Virus record (IMG/VR): IMGVR_UViG_3300025636_000001
Location: 52,878 to 116,877 of that record
Length of the DNA: 64,000 bases
Origin: a virus
Reading direction: 5' to 3' (one strand)
Each line of letters starts with the position of its first letter. The stretch's first letter is position 1. Position numbers and translations under genes: made by a program. The notes under the pieces are model-generated. The model searched no databases. It was given only the letters and a program-made list of their open reading frames with translations, and was not told the origin of the DNA. This document shows, one piece after another, positions 8,635 to 18,042 of this stretch.

Positions 8635-11310
8635 TTAATAACCCGTTTTACCTGTATAAAAAGGAACAACATATTTTTTCATCTCTTTTCCTTTCTTTCC
8701 AGTTGTTCCTGGATAACCGCCTGTTTGACTTAGCATCTTTAATGCATCCGCATATGGATTAGCCCCATAAGATGGAGCACCTTTTGTAGAAGAAGTTTTA
8801 GAACCAGAACCCATTATGGTTTTAATATCTTCTTCACTAAAGCCGTCTTTTTGTAGTTGTGAATAAGCGTTAGCTCTATCTGTATAACTACCATAATTGT
8901 TAGTATTAGCTGCTGATTTATTAGCAACTATTGCAGGTAAATTATCAGCCACATTTATTACACCACCAGTTGTTGGATCTATATTAAAATATGGATATAA
9001 AGTATTTAAGTTTGCTGTGTTTGCTCTATTGGTTATAGCCGTATTCATCAAACCTGTATACTGCTCCCTATCAAGATTTTTTTCATCCATATAGTTTTGC
9101 AATGTCAACTGCGTATCATCATACAATTTAACATCTCTATCTCTTTGCTCTCTTTTACCTGCTGCTTCTAATTGAGCATTCATTGCTAAACCTCTATTAA
9201 CAGTGCCTATATTTCTTTGATGAACTTGAGCAAAAGTATTTGCATTTTGCGCAAATGCTTTACCTTGAGCTTGTGATGCTCTAGCATTAAATGATTGAGG
9301 ATTACCAAATGAGGCAGCACCTTGAGTTATAATATTTAACTGTTCATTTACATCAGCAAGTTGTCTTGTAGGTTCTTCTAAAACATAATCAGCTTTAGGT
9401 ATTTCTACAGCAGGTTGCCATGGTAAAAACATCTCCCTATCTCTCATTGCAATTGCAGCAAGATTATTTAAATCCTGTGTCCAGTATTCAGGGCGTAAAG
9501 GTGCTAGACTTTTAACTTCAGGAATATCAGATTCTTTTTTCTCTTCCTCTTTTTCTTTCTTTGGTTCTGGTTTTTTTGATTCCTTTACCTGTAATGTTTG
9601 ATTCAAAGTGTTGTTACCGTAAAATCCTTCAGCTTTAGAAATTGTTTTATTATCTGCCCAGTTACCTTTTTGATCAGGTCCGCTAGCAACATAATTTAAA
9701 TTAGGGTTGTCACTTTCATTATCTGCTAAAGTAACAGCTTGAAAAAATAACTGATTCATTTTAGTTGTAGCGTCATCTATTTGATAAGCTTCATACTGAT
9801 CAGGATATAATTCAGCAGTTCTATTAAACAACTTCTGAGTATTTTCATTCTTCTTTACATCAGCTGCCTTATCACTACCTTTATCTAATTGGGTTGCATA
9901 CCTGTATTCATCAGGAACTAAATCTTGAATCTTATAATTATTTTCTTGATACTTCAAAAAGTTTTGCATTGCAACATCTTTTGTTGGTATCTGATCTTCA
10001 GCTATTCCTTGAGCAAGTGCATTTGCTTTAAACGCAGCATAAGCTCTATCAGTTGTTGCTTTCCATTCAGGGGAATCAGAAGTAAATAAACGCTCTAGTT
10101 CTTGATACTGTTTGTATCCAGAACCTAAAGATCTACCACCTTTAAACCCATCTAGATCTATTCTTCTTCCACCTATCTGTCTACCTGTAGTTCTACGTTC
10201 TGTATTAGTATTGCTTTGAGTATTTGTATTAGTGTTTGTATTGGTGTTTTGATTTGCTGCATCTTGATTAACACTTGTTATACCAAAGTCTGTAAGATCA
10301 GGTTCATCTTGCTTTATAGCAGTATTTCCAAAATATTTTTCTTCAAAAGCTTTATTTTTTTCTTCATCTTTTTCAAACTGGTCTTTCGCGTCTTTAAAAT
10401 CAAACACACGTGGTTGAAATACTCTGGTATTATCTTGCGCTACTGTAGGTGGTATAAAATCATACTTAAATTCATAATCATTTTTACCATCTTGAGCCTT
10501 TGGTAATTCACTACCATATTTAGCCATAGGCATTTGTTGCTGTTGTCCAGCTTGTGCCATCATCTGCTGAAGAGCTGCCATTTTTGCTTGTTCTTCAGGA
10601 GGTAAAGATTGTAACATTCTTTGTGCCGCTTGCTCTGCAGTTATATTCTCAACCTTTTGAGTAAACTCTATAGGATCAATACCCATACCTATCAAATACG
10701 GATGAGATGCAAGTGGTACTCCATCTTCAAAATTCTTTTTTGATTCTTGAGCAAAAGCCAACTTAGATAATTTATTTTGATTTTTATCAATCATTAGTTC
10801 AGCACTCTTAAATTTTATAGGATCTATATCCTCAGAGTCCATTGCACCAATAAATTCATTAAGTTGATATTTTTTTGATATCTGTGCTGGAGTCATTTTC
10901 TTTTTTGATTCTATACCAAATTCTGCAAGCTCTCTTCTATTAAGCTTCATCTTTTGTGTATCAGAAAAAACAAATGACTGTTCTGGTAAGAACATAGGAA
11001 CACCACCACTTCCATGTCTAGGACCAGTTATATTATATAAACCAAATTGACCATCATCATTAAGATCAGTAAGAACTGTTTCTCCACCTTCAGCTTCAAT
11101 ATTAGCCATATCTCTAGGTACTGAAGAAAGTGAATATCTTATTGATTTACCATCTTCATCATTAAATTGCTTGGGTGTAAGATTATTTGTAACAAGACCG
11201 TAACCAGATTGATCACCTGTGGTTGCACCACCTTGCTGCATTGTCTTTACAACCTTACCTTTTTTTAATTCAAAACCTTCAGGTAATTTATTTATTTTAA
11301 TTTTTGCCAT
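8635..11310 (-). CDS. Large conserved virion/cargo protein with GG-LPKAQ and AQDNT motifs, 891 aa
   Basis: Residues 60-120 contain a stretch I recognise from crAss-like virion proteins: VPRDMANIEAEGGETVLTDL, then GPRHGSGGVPMFLPEQSFVF and SDTQKM. A short motif KYGSELPKAQDG occurs at residues 264-275 and AQDNTRV at 291-297; related motifs occur in the two preceding large proteins. About residues 350-372 is an Asn/Thr low-complexity linker (NTNTNTNTNTQSNTNT), and residues 595-625 are Lys/Glu-rich. The C-terminus is basic (GKKGKEMKKYVVPF). There is no catalytic motif. It starts 2 bases after the stop of the 680-residue gene, so the two are probably co-transcribed and translationally linked. A structural or ejected cargo role is inferred. 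Confidence 0.85.
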   Translation of the reverse strand: MAKIKINKLPEGFELKKGKVVKTMQQGGATTGDQSGYGLVTNNLTPKQFNDEDGKSIRYSLSSVPRDMANIEAEGGETVLTDLNDDGQFGLYNITGPRHGSGGVPMFLPEQSFVFSDTQKMKLNRRELAEFGIESKKKMTPAQISKKYQLNEFIGAMDSEDIDPIKFKSAELMIDKNQNKLSKLAFAQESKKNFEDGVPLASHPYLIGMGIDPIEFTQKVENITAEQAAQRMLQSLPPEEQAKMAALQQMMAQAGQQQQMPMAKYGSELPKAQDGKNDYEFKYDFIPPTVAQDNTRVFQPRVFDFKDAKDQFEKDEEKNKAFEEKYFGNTAIKQDEPDLTDFGITSVNQDAANQNTNTNTNTNTQSNTNTERRTTGRQIGGRRIDLDGFKGGRSLGSGYKQYQELERLFTSDSPEWKATTDRAYAAFKANALAQGIAEDQIPTKDVAMQNFLKYQENNYKIQDLVPDEYRYATQLDKGSDKAADVKKNENTQKLFNRTAELYPDQYEAYQIDDATTKMNQLFFQAVTLADNESDNPNLNYVASGPDQKGNWADNKTISKAEGFYGNNTLNQTLQVKESKKPEPKKEKEEEKKESDIPEVKSLAPLRPEYWTQDLNNLAAIAMRDREMFLPWQPAVEIPKADYVLEEPTRQLADVNEQLNIITQGAASFGNPQSFNARASQAQGKAFAQNANTFAQVHQRNIGTVNRGLAMNAQLEAAGKREQRDRDVKLYDDTQLTLQNYMDEKNLDREQYTGLMNTAITNRANTANLNTLYPYFNIDPTTGGVINVADNLPAIVANKSAANTNNYGSYTDRANAYSQLQKDGFSEEDIKTIMGSGSKTSSTKGAPSYGANPYADALKMLSQTGGYPGTTGKKGKEMKKYVVPFYTGKTGY

Positions 11311-11312
11311 GA

Positions 11313-13355
11313 TTATAATATTTCTATATCTGCACCTGCAGCTATTAATGCTGCTAGCGTATCATTATCTATTTCTATTTCACCACCACCTTGCATTTCA
11401 TCTTGATGTAAAAAACCTAATTTAGCAAATCTATTATGATCTGCTTCTACATTAGCTTTATAACCTTTTCCTGATACAGGATCAAACATCATATGAGGTT
11501 GAAACTCACCTCCTGATTTATATAGTTCTTTACCATACATTGCTTGAGCATAGTAATCAACAAGATTATCTGGTTCAGCTAAACCTGAATTTGCATCAAA
11601 AGTACCTCTTTTATTTACAGGATTTTCTGTTGCTAAATAAATATTATCTGCAGCTGTTGAATTTCTTAACTTATTTCTGTAATCATCAAACTCTTTTTGT
11701 TGGAATATTTCATTAGCTAAGTTTGCTCCTTTAACAGCAAAATCTGAGACATCACCAAAAGCCCTCATTGCTGGGTTCTCTTTAATAAATGTTTCAGCTT
11801 GATTAATTGCATTACCTATTGTTCTTTTTCTTGCAACTTTAGGTTCTACATTTTCAATAATATCAGTTTCAATATTATTAATGCTAGGTGTAGTTAAACC
11901 AAAATCTTCTTGAGTTTGTTTTTCAAAAGGTGTAGGACCTAAATTAGATTGTTTCTGTTGTAACTGAGCATCTGCTACTATTTGAGTATCTCTAGCATAA
12001 TCACTTTGTCCTTGATTTTGCAAATATTCATTCATGTCAGGTAGTGAATATTGATTTACAAAAGTAGAAAGGCTATTCATATCCGGAATTCCTAATTGAG
12101 CTTTTGGTAAATCACCTCCATATTTAAACTCGGTATTATTATATATTTCTTTAGCTTCAGCTTTACTTTTATCCATTAAAGATTGTGAGTTTTTAACATA
12201 CCATTCTTTAAAGTCTGGTATATTAGCAACCATTGGTTTATCAGAATTTGGTATTGTTAAAATACTTCTTTGATTAGAATTAACCGGAGCTTTAGACTCT
12301 TCAATTTGAAGTGTAGGTATAGCATTAGGTGTTAACCTTTGAATACCCAACATTATATCTCTAAAAGAATCTTGCTGTGCTTTACGCTGTCTGCCTGTAA
12401 GGTTTGCTTGTGTTCCAGGACTATATGATCCAAAGCTTCCTTCTTCATTCATAAACATCCCCCTACCTTTATCATACTGCATTCCTTCCAGTAACATCTC
12501 TTTATCTTCTTTACTGTAGTCAGATATGTTATTAATAAAGTCTTGTAATGCTATTGTGTTTTTGTTTTGATTTTTACCAAATGTTTTAGCTTGATTTTCT
12601 GAAAAAGCAAGAGCTCCTGTATATTTATTTGATTCTGGATCAAAGTTAAGTCTGCTATACTTTGCAACATCTGAGGCTATTTCTTCATTAGTTCTAAGTT
12701 TACCTTTATCTAAATCTTCAGCTGTAACTATATAATCATTAGGATTGTTAGAACCAAAATCTACTTCATAAGATTTATTATCAAGTTGTTTTTGTTTATA
12801 TCTAGCATTTTTAGCTTCCCAATCTTTAAAAGTGCCATCCATTAAACCGTCACCATCTTTATCAGATGTTCCAAAAAATTTACCAGCAGCATCATCTAAT
12901 AAAAATGCAGCACCTAATACATTCCCTTTAGCAGGAACAGGAGGCATATAAATAGGACGCTCATCTTGTGTAGTTGGTGATAAATAACCTGAAGAAACAT
13001 TACCACCATATTGCATTGGAGGTTGCTCTTCATTTTGTGGTTGCATCATTGAAGGTTCAATTGGTGAAGGTTGTTGAGGTTGTTGTTGAGCTTGCTCTTC
13101 TTGAGCCATCATTATCTCAACATTTTGTAGCAACTCACCAAATAATGAAGGATCTAAGCCTGCTGATTCAAAAGCCAATGTAAGCTGATCTACAGGAATA
13201 CCTTGTAGTAAAAAAGTTTTTAATATTTCTTCTGGAGATCCGCCGCTTTCTATATTATTTTTTATAACATCTGAAAGCTCACTAACTACAGGATTTATAG
13301 AATCCTTAGCTACTGAACCTCCTTCTTGATATAAACTTTTTTTGTTTGCTTTCAT
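11313..13355 (-). CDS. Virion protein with repeated GG motifs and a DxDGDG calcium-type loop, 680 aa
   Basis: The N-terminus has SLYQEGGSVAKD (residues 7-18), a Gln/Pro-rich linker at 85-115 ending in MQYGGNVSSGY, a DKDGDGLMDG loop at 165-174 that matches EF-hand/dockerin-type calcium loops, KYGGDLPKAQLG at 411-422 and a distinctive C-terminal segment (YKSGGEFQPHMMFDPVSGKG, then an acidic hydrophobic end). No enzyme domain is visible. A copy of the late promoter-like motif lies 18-30 bases upstream of its ATG, so it may be transcribed separately from the 1546-residue gene before it as well as by read-through. It is followed after 2 bases by the 891-residue gene. A role as tail or ejected protein is inferred. 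Confidence 0.85.
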   Translation of the reverse strand: MKANKKSLYQEGGSVAKDSINPVVSELSDVIKNNIESGGSPEEILKTFLLQGIPVDQLTLAFESAGLDPSLFGELLQNVEIMMAQEEQAQQQPQQPSPIEPSMMQPQNEEQPPMQYGGNVSSGYLSPTTQDERPIYMPPVPAKGNVLGAAFLLDDAAGKFFGTSDKDGDGLMDGTFKDWEAKNARYKQKQLDNKSYEVDFGSNNPNDYIVTAEDLDKGKLRTNEEIASDVAKYSRLNFDPESNKYTGALAFSENQAKTFGKNQNKNTIALQDFINNISDYSKEDKEMLLEGMQYDKGRGMFMNEEGSFGSYSPGTQANLTGRQRKAQQDSFRDIMLGIQRLTPNAIPTLQIEESKAPVNSNQRSILTIPNSDKPMVANIPDFKEWYVKNSQSLMDKSKAEAKEIYNNTEFKYGGDLPKAQLGIPDMNSLSTFVNQYSLPDMNEYLQNQGQSDYARDTQIVADAQLQQKQSNLGPTPFEKQTQEDFGLTTPSINNIETDIIENVEPKVARKRTIGNAINQAETFIKENPAMRAFGDVSDFAVKGANLANEIFQQKEFDDYRNKLRNSTAADNIYLATENPVNKRGTFDANSGLAEPDNLVDYYAQAMYGKELYKSGGEFQPHMMFDPVSGKGYKANVEADHNRFAKLGFLHQDEMQGGGEIEIDNDTLAALIAAGADIEIL

Positions 13356-13372
13356 TGATAGTATTATATATA

Positions 13373-13385
13373 ACTAATATACAAA
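13373..13385 (-). promoter_or_regulatory. Late promoter-like motif before the 680-aa gene
   Basis: On the minus strand this reads TTTGTATATTAGT, a match at 11 of 12 positions to the motif TTTGTATATTAT found before six other minus-strand genes. It lies in the 46-base gap between the stop at 13402 and the ATG at 13355, only 18 bases before the start codon, so any transcript would have a very short leader. Confidence 0.5.
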
Positions 13386-13401
13386 ATATTGACGAGATTG
13401 C

Positions 13402-16400
13402 CTAATCATTACCTGCATTCATTAATACACTTAAAATATAGTTTGGTACAGTTGTTCCAGCTTTCTTTGCATCTTTATAATGTACTCTATTAAGTTTGTC
13501 ATATACTTTTTGTGCTTCTTTTTCTTTTGGTGTATTATCATATATCCCATTTACATAATTGTTAAATACTTGATATTCACCGCCTTTTGCCATTACTTTT
13601 GAATCAAAAGTATTATTATTATTTACATCTGCATACTGTTTTTTATTTTTATTATAAACTTCATTTATGTATCTATTTGATTTAGACACATAACTTTCAT
13701 CACCTTTATCATTAGTAATATCATAAATAAGGTCACCAATACTACCAAGATGATTTAATTTTGTAGATGATACATCTTTTATGTTTCCTTGATATAATTT
13801 TCTTAAACTTTCAATTTGTTCTTCAATTGTTCTATTATCCCCAGGGCCAGATAAATTTCTACCTGTTTTCAATAACAAATTTGTACCTTGATTATGTGCA
13901 AGTATAGACATATTTTTTACATCTTGATCTGATAATCCAAACTCCGGATATTGCTTTGCATAATTTTTAAATAGCTCATAGTGTTTAACTAATAAATAAC
14001 TTGCTGCATCTACTGCTTTATTATCATTGGCCAGATCTTCTGCGCTATTAATATTAAAATACTGTTTTGCAAAATTATCTAAAGAATTAAATTTTACTTT
14101 ACTCACACCTAATGATATATCTTCTGGTGTTTTACCCTTCCATGCATAAGCTAGTCCTTGCAAGCCAAAATTTTGACTAGCCGCTTCTTCTGCAGTTCTT
14201 GGTGTATTAGGTGAAATTCCTGCAGAACTTTCAACACCTGTTATTGCAAATGTTGCTGCTTCCAACCAATTTTTGTCAACTGATGAATTAAGCATTTCAG
14301 GAATAGTTTGTGCATTGTATCTTGACCTTTTCATTATATTACTAACAACATCTTTTTCATTAGTTGTTAAAGGTCTTTCTTTTTTTGCTTCAAAATTAGA
14401 AATAAGATTTTCATCTACTTCTATATTTTGATATTCAGAAGCATCATACTTTTTGTTAAGTTTTATATTTTTGTCTGGTCTTGATATCCAAGTTGTTTGA
14501 AGCTGATCATACGGCTGCTGTAACACTTTACCGTTAACATTATGAGTTATAATGGGTTTACCATTCTTATCAAAATCAGAAACAAAACCAACGTGTGTAT
14601 TAAACGTTTTTGAATTTTTCAAAGTTTCTTCATGGTACTTTGAATTAGGCCAATACAAACCAACAATGTCTCCAACTGCATAATCTGATTCTTTTGTTTG
14701 TGAACGTTGTTTAACTTTTTTGGTTATTGATTTAAGTTCTTCAGCAGATGTATCTGGGCCCAAAGTAACAAATTCAGGTTCATCATATATATTATATATA
14801 CTTTTACTATTACCTGCATTCATCATATTTTCATGAATGTCCCAAGCATTTTTATACTTTACACCTAATGATTCAGTAATTACATTGTTGTCTTCAAGTA
14901 TAGAACACATTCCCGCAGCACACCTTGGATCTTCTAATTTATTAGGTATCTTATTAAATATAAAAGATTGAGGGTCTTCACTATTTATTGAAGAATTATA
15001 TTCTTGAAGAGCCTGTTTAGTTCTATCTCCAAACTTACCATCTATATTAGTTTTACCTTCTTTTGTTTTTTCAGACAAGTAACCTTTTTCTACAAGTTCA
15101 GCTTGAAGTTTTTTAACGGGTATTTTATTATTATTAGAATATTTTTTGTAAAATTTATCTATATTATTTAAACCCAAATCTCCTTCAGAAATTAAACTTT
15201 CATATGCAGCTTTTGTCTTAGGTCCAAACTTACCATCCACACCATTTTCATTATCCCCAAAATCACCCAATAAACTACCATATCCTTCTTTAATTAAAGT
15301 TTTTTGTAATTCTTTAATTTCAGTTTCTGAAGCATTAGTATAATCCTTTTCATATTTATTTTTTGGTTTGTAATCATTTACAGTTTCTGTAAAACCACTT
15401 ATTAAATTGGGTCTTTCATATTCTCTTTCTGCAATATCAAATCGTTCTTTTGTGAATCGTCTATAGTCTATTTGTTTTATTGGTTTTACATATGTATTGT
15501 CTTGAGCTACCGTTGGTTTATCAAATTGATATTCCCTTTGATCAATATCAAATTTTTTTAAATTATTTACCTTAACTAAATCTTTATTAACTGCAGGTAT
15601 ACTAACCCTAGTATTATCTTGTGCAACAATTCTTTGTTCTTGTTCAAACTTATCTCCAACGTTTTTAAAATAAGGTGAATCCATAAGCATAGAATATTTA
15701 GAATCTTCTGTTTTTTTACTAGGTACTTCACCTTTAAGTTGATATTTATACAATTCTCTTAAATCTTTGTATTTATCTTCTTTAGTTGCTTTCTTAAAAT
15801 TTGTTTGAACATCAGGTCTTTTCTCTGTTACCCCATCATAGACAATCATGTCTATGTACTCTCTAGTTTCTTTAGGTAATTGTTTTGTCCAATCATTACT
15901 TTTATAAATATCATTACCTTTAGCTTTTTCTGCTTCTAATATGGCTTTTACTTTACCTCTCCCATAATTATAAGAAGCTAAAGCTTTAATTAATCTATTT
16001 TCTGCAGTAGCACCTGGTTTATCTATAAATGAAGCATTGTATAATTCATTCATAGACCATTCTTGAACATCATGATTCTGTCTTGGATTAAATGGATCTA
16101 CTTCTTTAACACCTGTTGCTTTCTTATAATCTGTTATAACACCTTCTCCTATCTGTCCTAATCCCATGTAGCCTAAACTATTTTTTGCTTTAGGGTCTAA
16201 TCTTGATTCTACAAAAGCCTGCTTATAAAGTAACTGAGGTGTTATTTTATAATTATCAAATGGTTCTGTTTTAACAGCTTTATTTAATTTATCAGATACT
16301 TTTTCAACTTGAACTGTCGCATTCTTTGCACTAGTTGGTTTAAGATCTGTAGTATATCTTTTTCCATACCACACAAATTCATCTTCACCTGCTTCACGTG

Positions 16401-18042
16401 CTGCTCTAAAAGCTTGTTTAAAATCACCATCATCATCTCTATCACTAACACCCCAATTCATAGGATTTAAATAATCACTCCAAGATGTTTCTTCAGGTTT
16501 TTGTACGTTATCTTGTACATTATCTTGTGCAGGAAATTTAATAGTTTGGTTTAATTTAAGATTTTGAATATCTATTCCTGGATTAGCCTTTATCAAATCT
16601 TCTTTTGATATATTGTTTTTATTAGCAATACCATAAAATGTATCTCCTGATTTTACTTTATATTCACCACCTTCTTGTAATTTATCTAACGGTGCTTTTT
16701 TATAAGCCCAAAAAGGATCCTTTTTATAAAAATTAAAATTCTCAACATCTCTCATTTTAGGCTTCATAATAGCAACATCTCCAATTTGTTTATTAAAAAG
16801 CCTTGAGTCAAGAGACATGGTTTTCAAATATGCTGGTTGAAAGTATGAATCCATACCTTGATATTTAATTGGATCTGATGGATTAAACTCAATCAAATAA
16901 TCAGCACTTCCCGATCTTCCTCTAGTATTAGGAATACCATCTAAACCAGGTCTAGACTTTTTGTTATAATCAAAAAATGTTTTTCCCTTTTGAAAAAATG
17001 GTCCCGGATATCTTTTATCTAGTGAAAAACTTACACCTGTTTGTTGGTTTTTTAACGCAGCAAGTTTTTCTGCAAAAAGTCGCGGACTTATTTCTTCACC
17101 TATTTCTCTTACAGTACCTGTTGCTTGTGCATCTCTAATTGCTGGTTCCCCAACTTGTCTTAACCATTTTTCATTTTCTTTATTAAACTGTAAAAACTCT
17201 GGAAGCTTTGAGTTTATATTATTATATGCCCAAGGGTTATATTTATATAAATCTTTCTGAATAAACTCATCCTTATATTTAGCTGCATTTTTAATAACAT
17301 TTTTTCCTGCTTTAGTAGCATTCTTACCTTGCGCTAACCAAGCGGGTACTACAGGTATTGCACCTAATGCATCAAACCCAGCATCAAGATATTCTCCTTG
17401 ATCTACATTACGTTTAGAGGATGCCGCATACTTTGCCCAAGCAAATGGATTGATCATATCAATTACTCCATCAAATGTATTTCTATTTTCTGCACTAATT
17501 GGTAAATTATCTGGTAAGTCTTGATTCCTAGCCAAGTAACCAAAAGCGGTCATAGGACTTGCTAAATAGTCTACTGCTTTTTCATACCAAGCTGGTTCTT
17601 CGTAAGCAGATATAGTTGCCTGTTCACGCCCATTCTGTGCTGTAGGTAAAGCTTCTCCCCCACACTTATGACAAGTTGTTACATCATTACCACCATCTGC
17701 AGCTTTCCATGACCAACCACAACTATTACATTTCATAGTCTTAGTTAAAAGAGCACCTCCTCTTTTATACATTGGAGTTTCAAATACAACATCACCAGGA
17801 AATTTATAATCATTACCTGGTATCATAGCTTTACTATTACCTAAGTTATCTATACCTATAACAGGGAAGTCTACACCTTTCATAGTTATATCACCTGAAG
17901 GTATAATATTAAAAGGGTTATTTACATCAGGACTATCTGATTTATAACCCTCTGTACTAAATATACCTGATACATGAGTTATGTATTCATTAGGTCCACC
18001 CGGTAATCCTATTCTTTCTGTGTATTCAAATTTCTTTTTCAT
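13402..18042 (-). CDS. Multi-domain virion peptidoglycan hydrolase, 1546 aa
   Basis: This protein probably opens the host cell wall during DNA entry. Domains in order: a C4 zinc-ribbon-like segment (C105, C108, C124, C127) ending in GGEALPTAQNG; a LysM repeat at 460-504 (YKVKSGDTFYGIANKNN); a short motif GEDEFVWYGKRYTTD near 552-566; a lytic transglycosylase/lysozyme-like domain at 598-715 with AFVESRLDPKAKNSLGYMGL, E612 the likely acid; two peptidoglycan-binding domains at about 904-950 and 972-1016 (each with DGKFG); a Cys-His domain of NlpC/P60 or CHAP type with C1041/C1046, H1150 and H1167; and a second lysozyme-like region from about 1230 with E1271. AQDNT motifs sit in linkers at 807 and 846. 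Its start overlaps the muzzle gene's stop by one base (TAATG). Enzyme activities are inferred from motifs. Confidence 0.85.
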   Translation of the reverse strand: MKKKFEYTERIGLPGGPNEYITHVSGIFSTEGYKSDSPDVNNPFNIIPSGDITMKGVDFPVIGIDNLGNSKAMIPGNDYKFPGDVVFETPMYKRGGALLTKTMKCNSCGWSWKAADGGNDVTTCHKCGGEALPTAQNGREQATISAYEEPAWYEKAVDYLASPMTAFGYLARNQDLPDNLPISAENRNTFDGVIDMINPFAWAKYAASSKRNVDQGEYLDAGFDALGAIPVVPAWLAQGKNATKAGKNVIKNAAKYKDEFIQKDLYKYNPWAYNNINSKLPEFLQFNKENEKWLRQVGEPAIRDAQATGTVREIGEEISPRLFAEKLAALKNQQTGVSFSLDKRYPGPFFQKGKTFFDYNKKSRPGLDGIPNTRGRSGSADYLIEFNPSDPIKYQGMDSYFQPAYLKTMSLDSRLFNKQIGDVAIMKPKMRDVENFNFYKKDPFWAYKKAPLDKLQEGGEYKVKSGDTFYGIANKNNISKEDLIKANPGIDIQNLKLNQTIKFPAQDNVQDNVQKPEETSWSDYLNPMNWGVSDRDDDGDFKQAFRAAREAGEDEFVWYGKRYTTDLKPTSAKNATVQVEKVSDKLNKAVKTEPFDNYKITPQLLYKQAFVESRLDPKAKNSLGYMGLGQIGEGVITDYKKATGVKEVDPFNPRQNHDVQEWSMNELYNASFIDKPGATAENRLIKALASYNYGRGKVKAILEAEKAKGNDIYKSNDWTKQLPKETREYIDMIVYDGVTEKRPDVQTNFKKATKEDKYKDLRELYKYQLKGEVPSKKTEDSKYSMLMDSPYFKNVGDKFEQEQRIVAQDNTRVSIPAVNKDLVKVNNLKKFDIDQREYQFDKPTVAQDNTYVKPIKQIDYRRFTKERFDIAEREYERPNLISGFTETVNDYKPKNKYEKDYTNASETEIKELQKTLIKEGYGSLLGDFGDNENGVDGKFGPKTKAAYESLISEGDLGLNNIDKFYKKYSNNNKIPVKKLQAELVEKGYLSEKTKEGKTNIDGKFGDRTKQALQEYNSSINSEDPQSFIFNKIPNKLEDPRCAAGMCSILEDNNVITESLGVKYKNAWDIHENMMNAGNSKSIYNIYDEPEFVTLGPDTSAEELKSITKKVKQRSQTKESDYAVGDIVGLYWPNSKYHEETLKNSKTFNTHVGFVSDFDKNGKPIITHNVNGKVLQQPYDQLQTTWISRPDKNIKLNKKYDASEYQNIEVDENLISNFEAKKERPLTTNEKDVVSNIMKRSRYNAQTIPEMLNSSVDKNWLEAATFAITGVESSAGISPNTPRTAEEAASQNFGLQGLAYAWKGKTPEDISLGVSKVKFNSLDNFAKQYFNINSAEDLANDNKAVDAASYLLVKHYELFKNYAKQYPEFGLSDQDVKNMSILAHNQGTNLLLKTGRNLSGPGDNRTIEEQIESLRKLYQGNIKDVSSTKLNHLGSIGDLIYDITNDKGDESYVSKSNRYINEVYNKNKKQYADVNNNNTFDSKVMAKGGEYQVFNNYVNGIYDNTPKEKEAQKVYDKLNRVHYKDAKKAGTTVPNYILSVLMNAGND

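Noticed and set aside
10195-10260. Short-period repeat that might look like a CRISPR or minisatellite
   Set aside because: It encodes the Asn/Thr low-complexity linker of the 891-residue protein and has no spacer structure.
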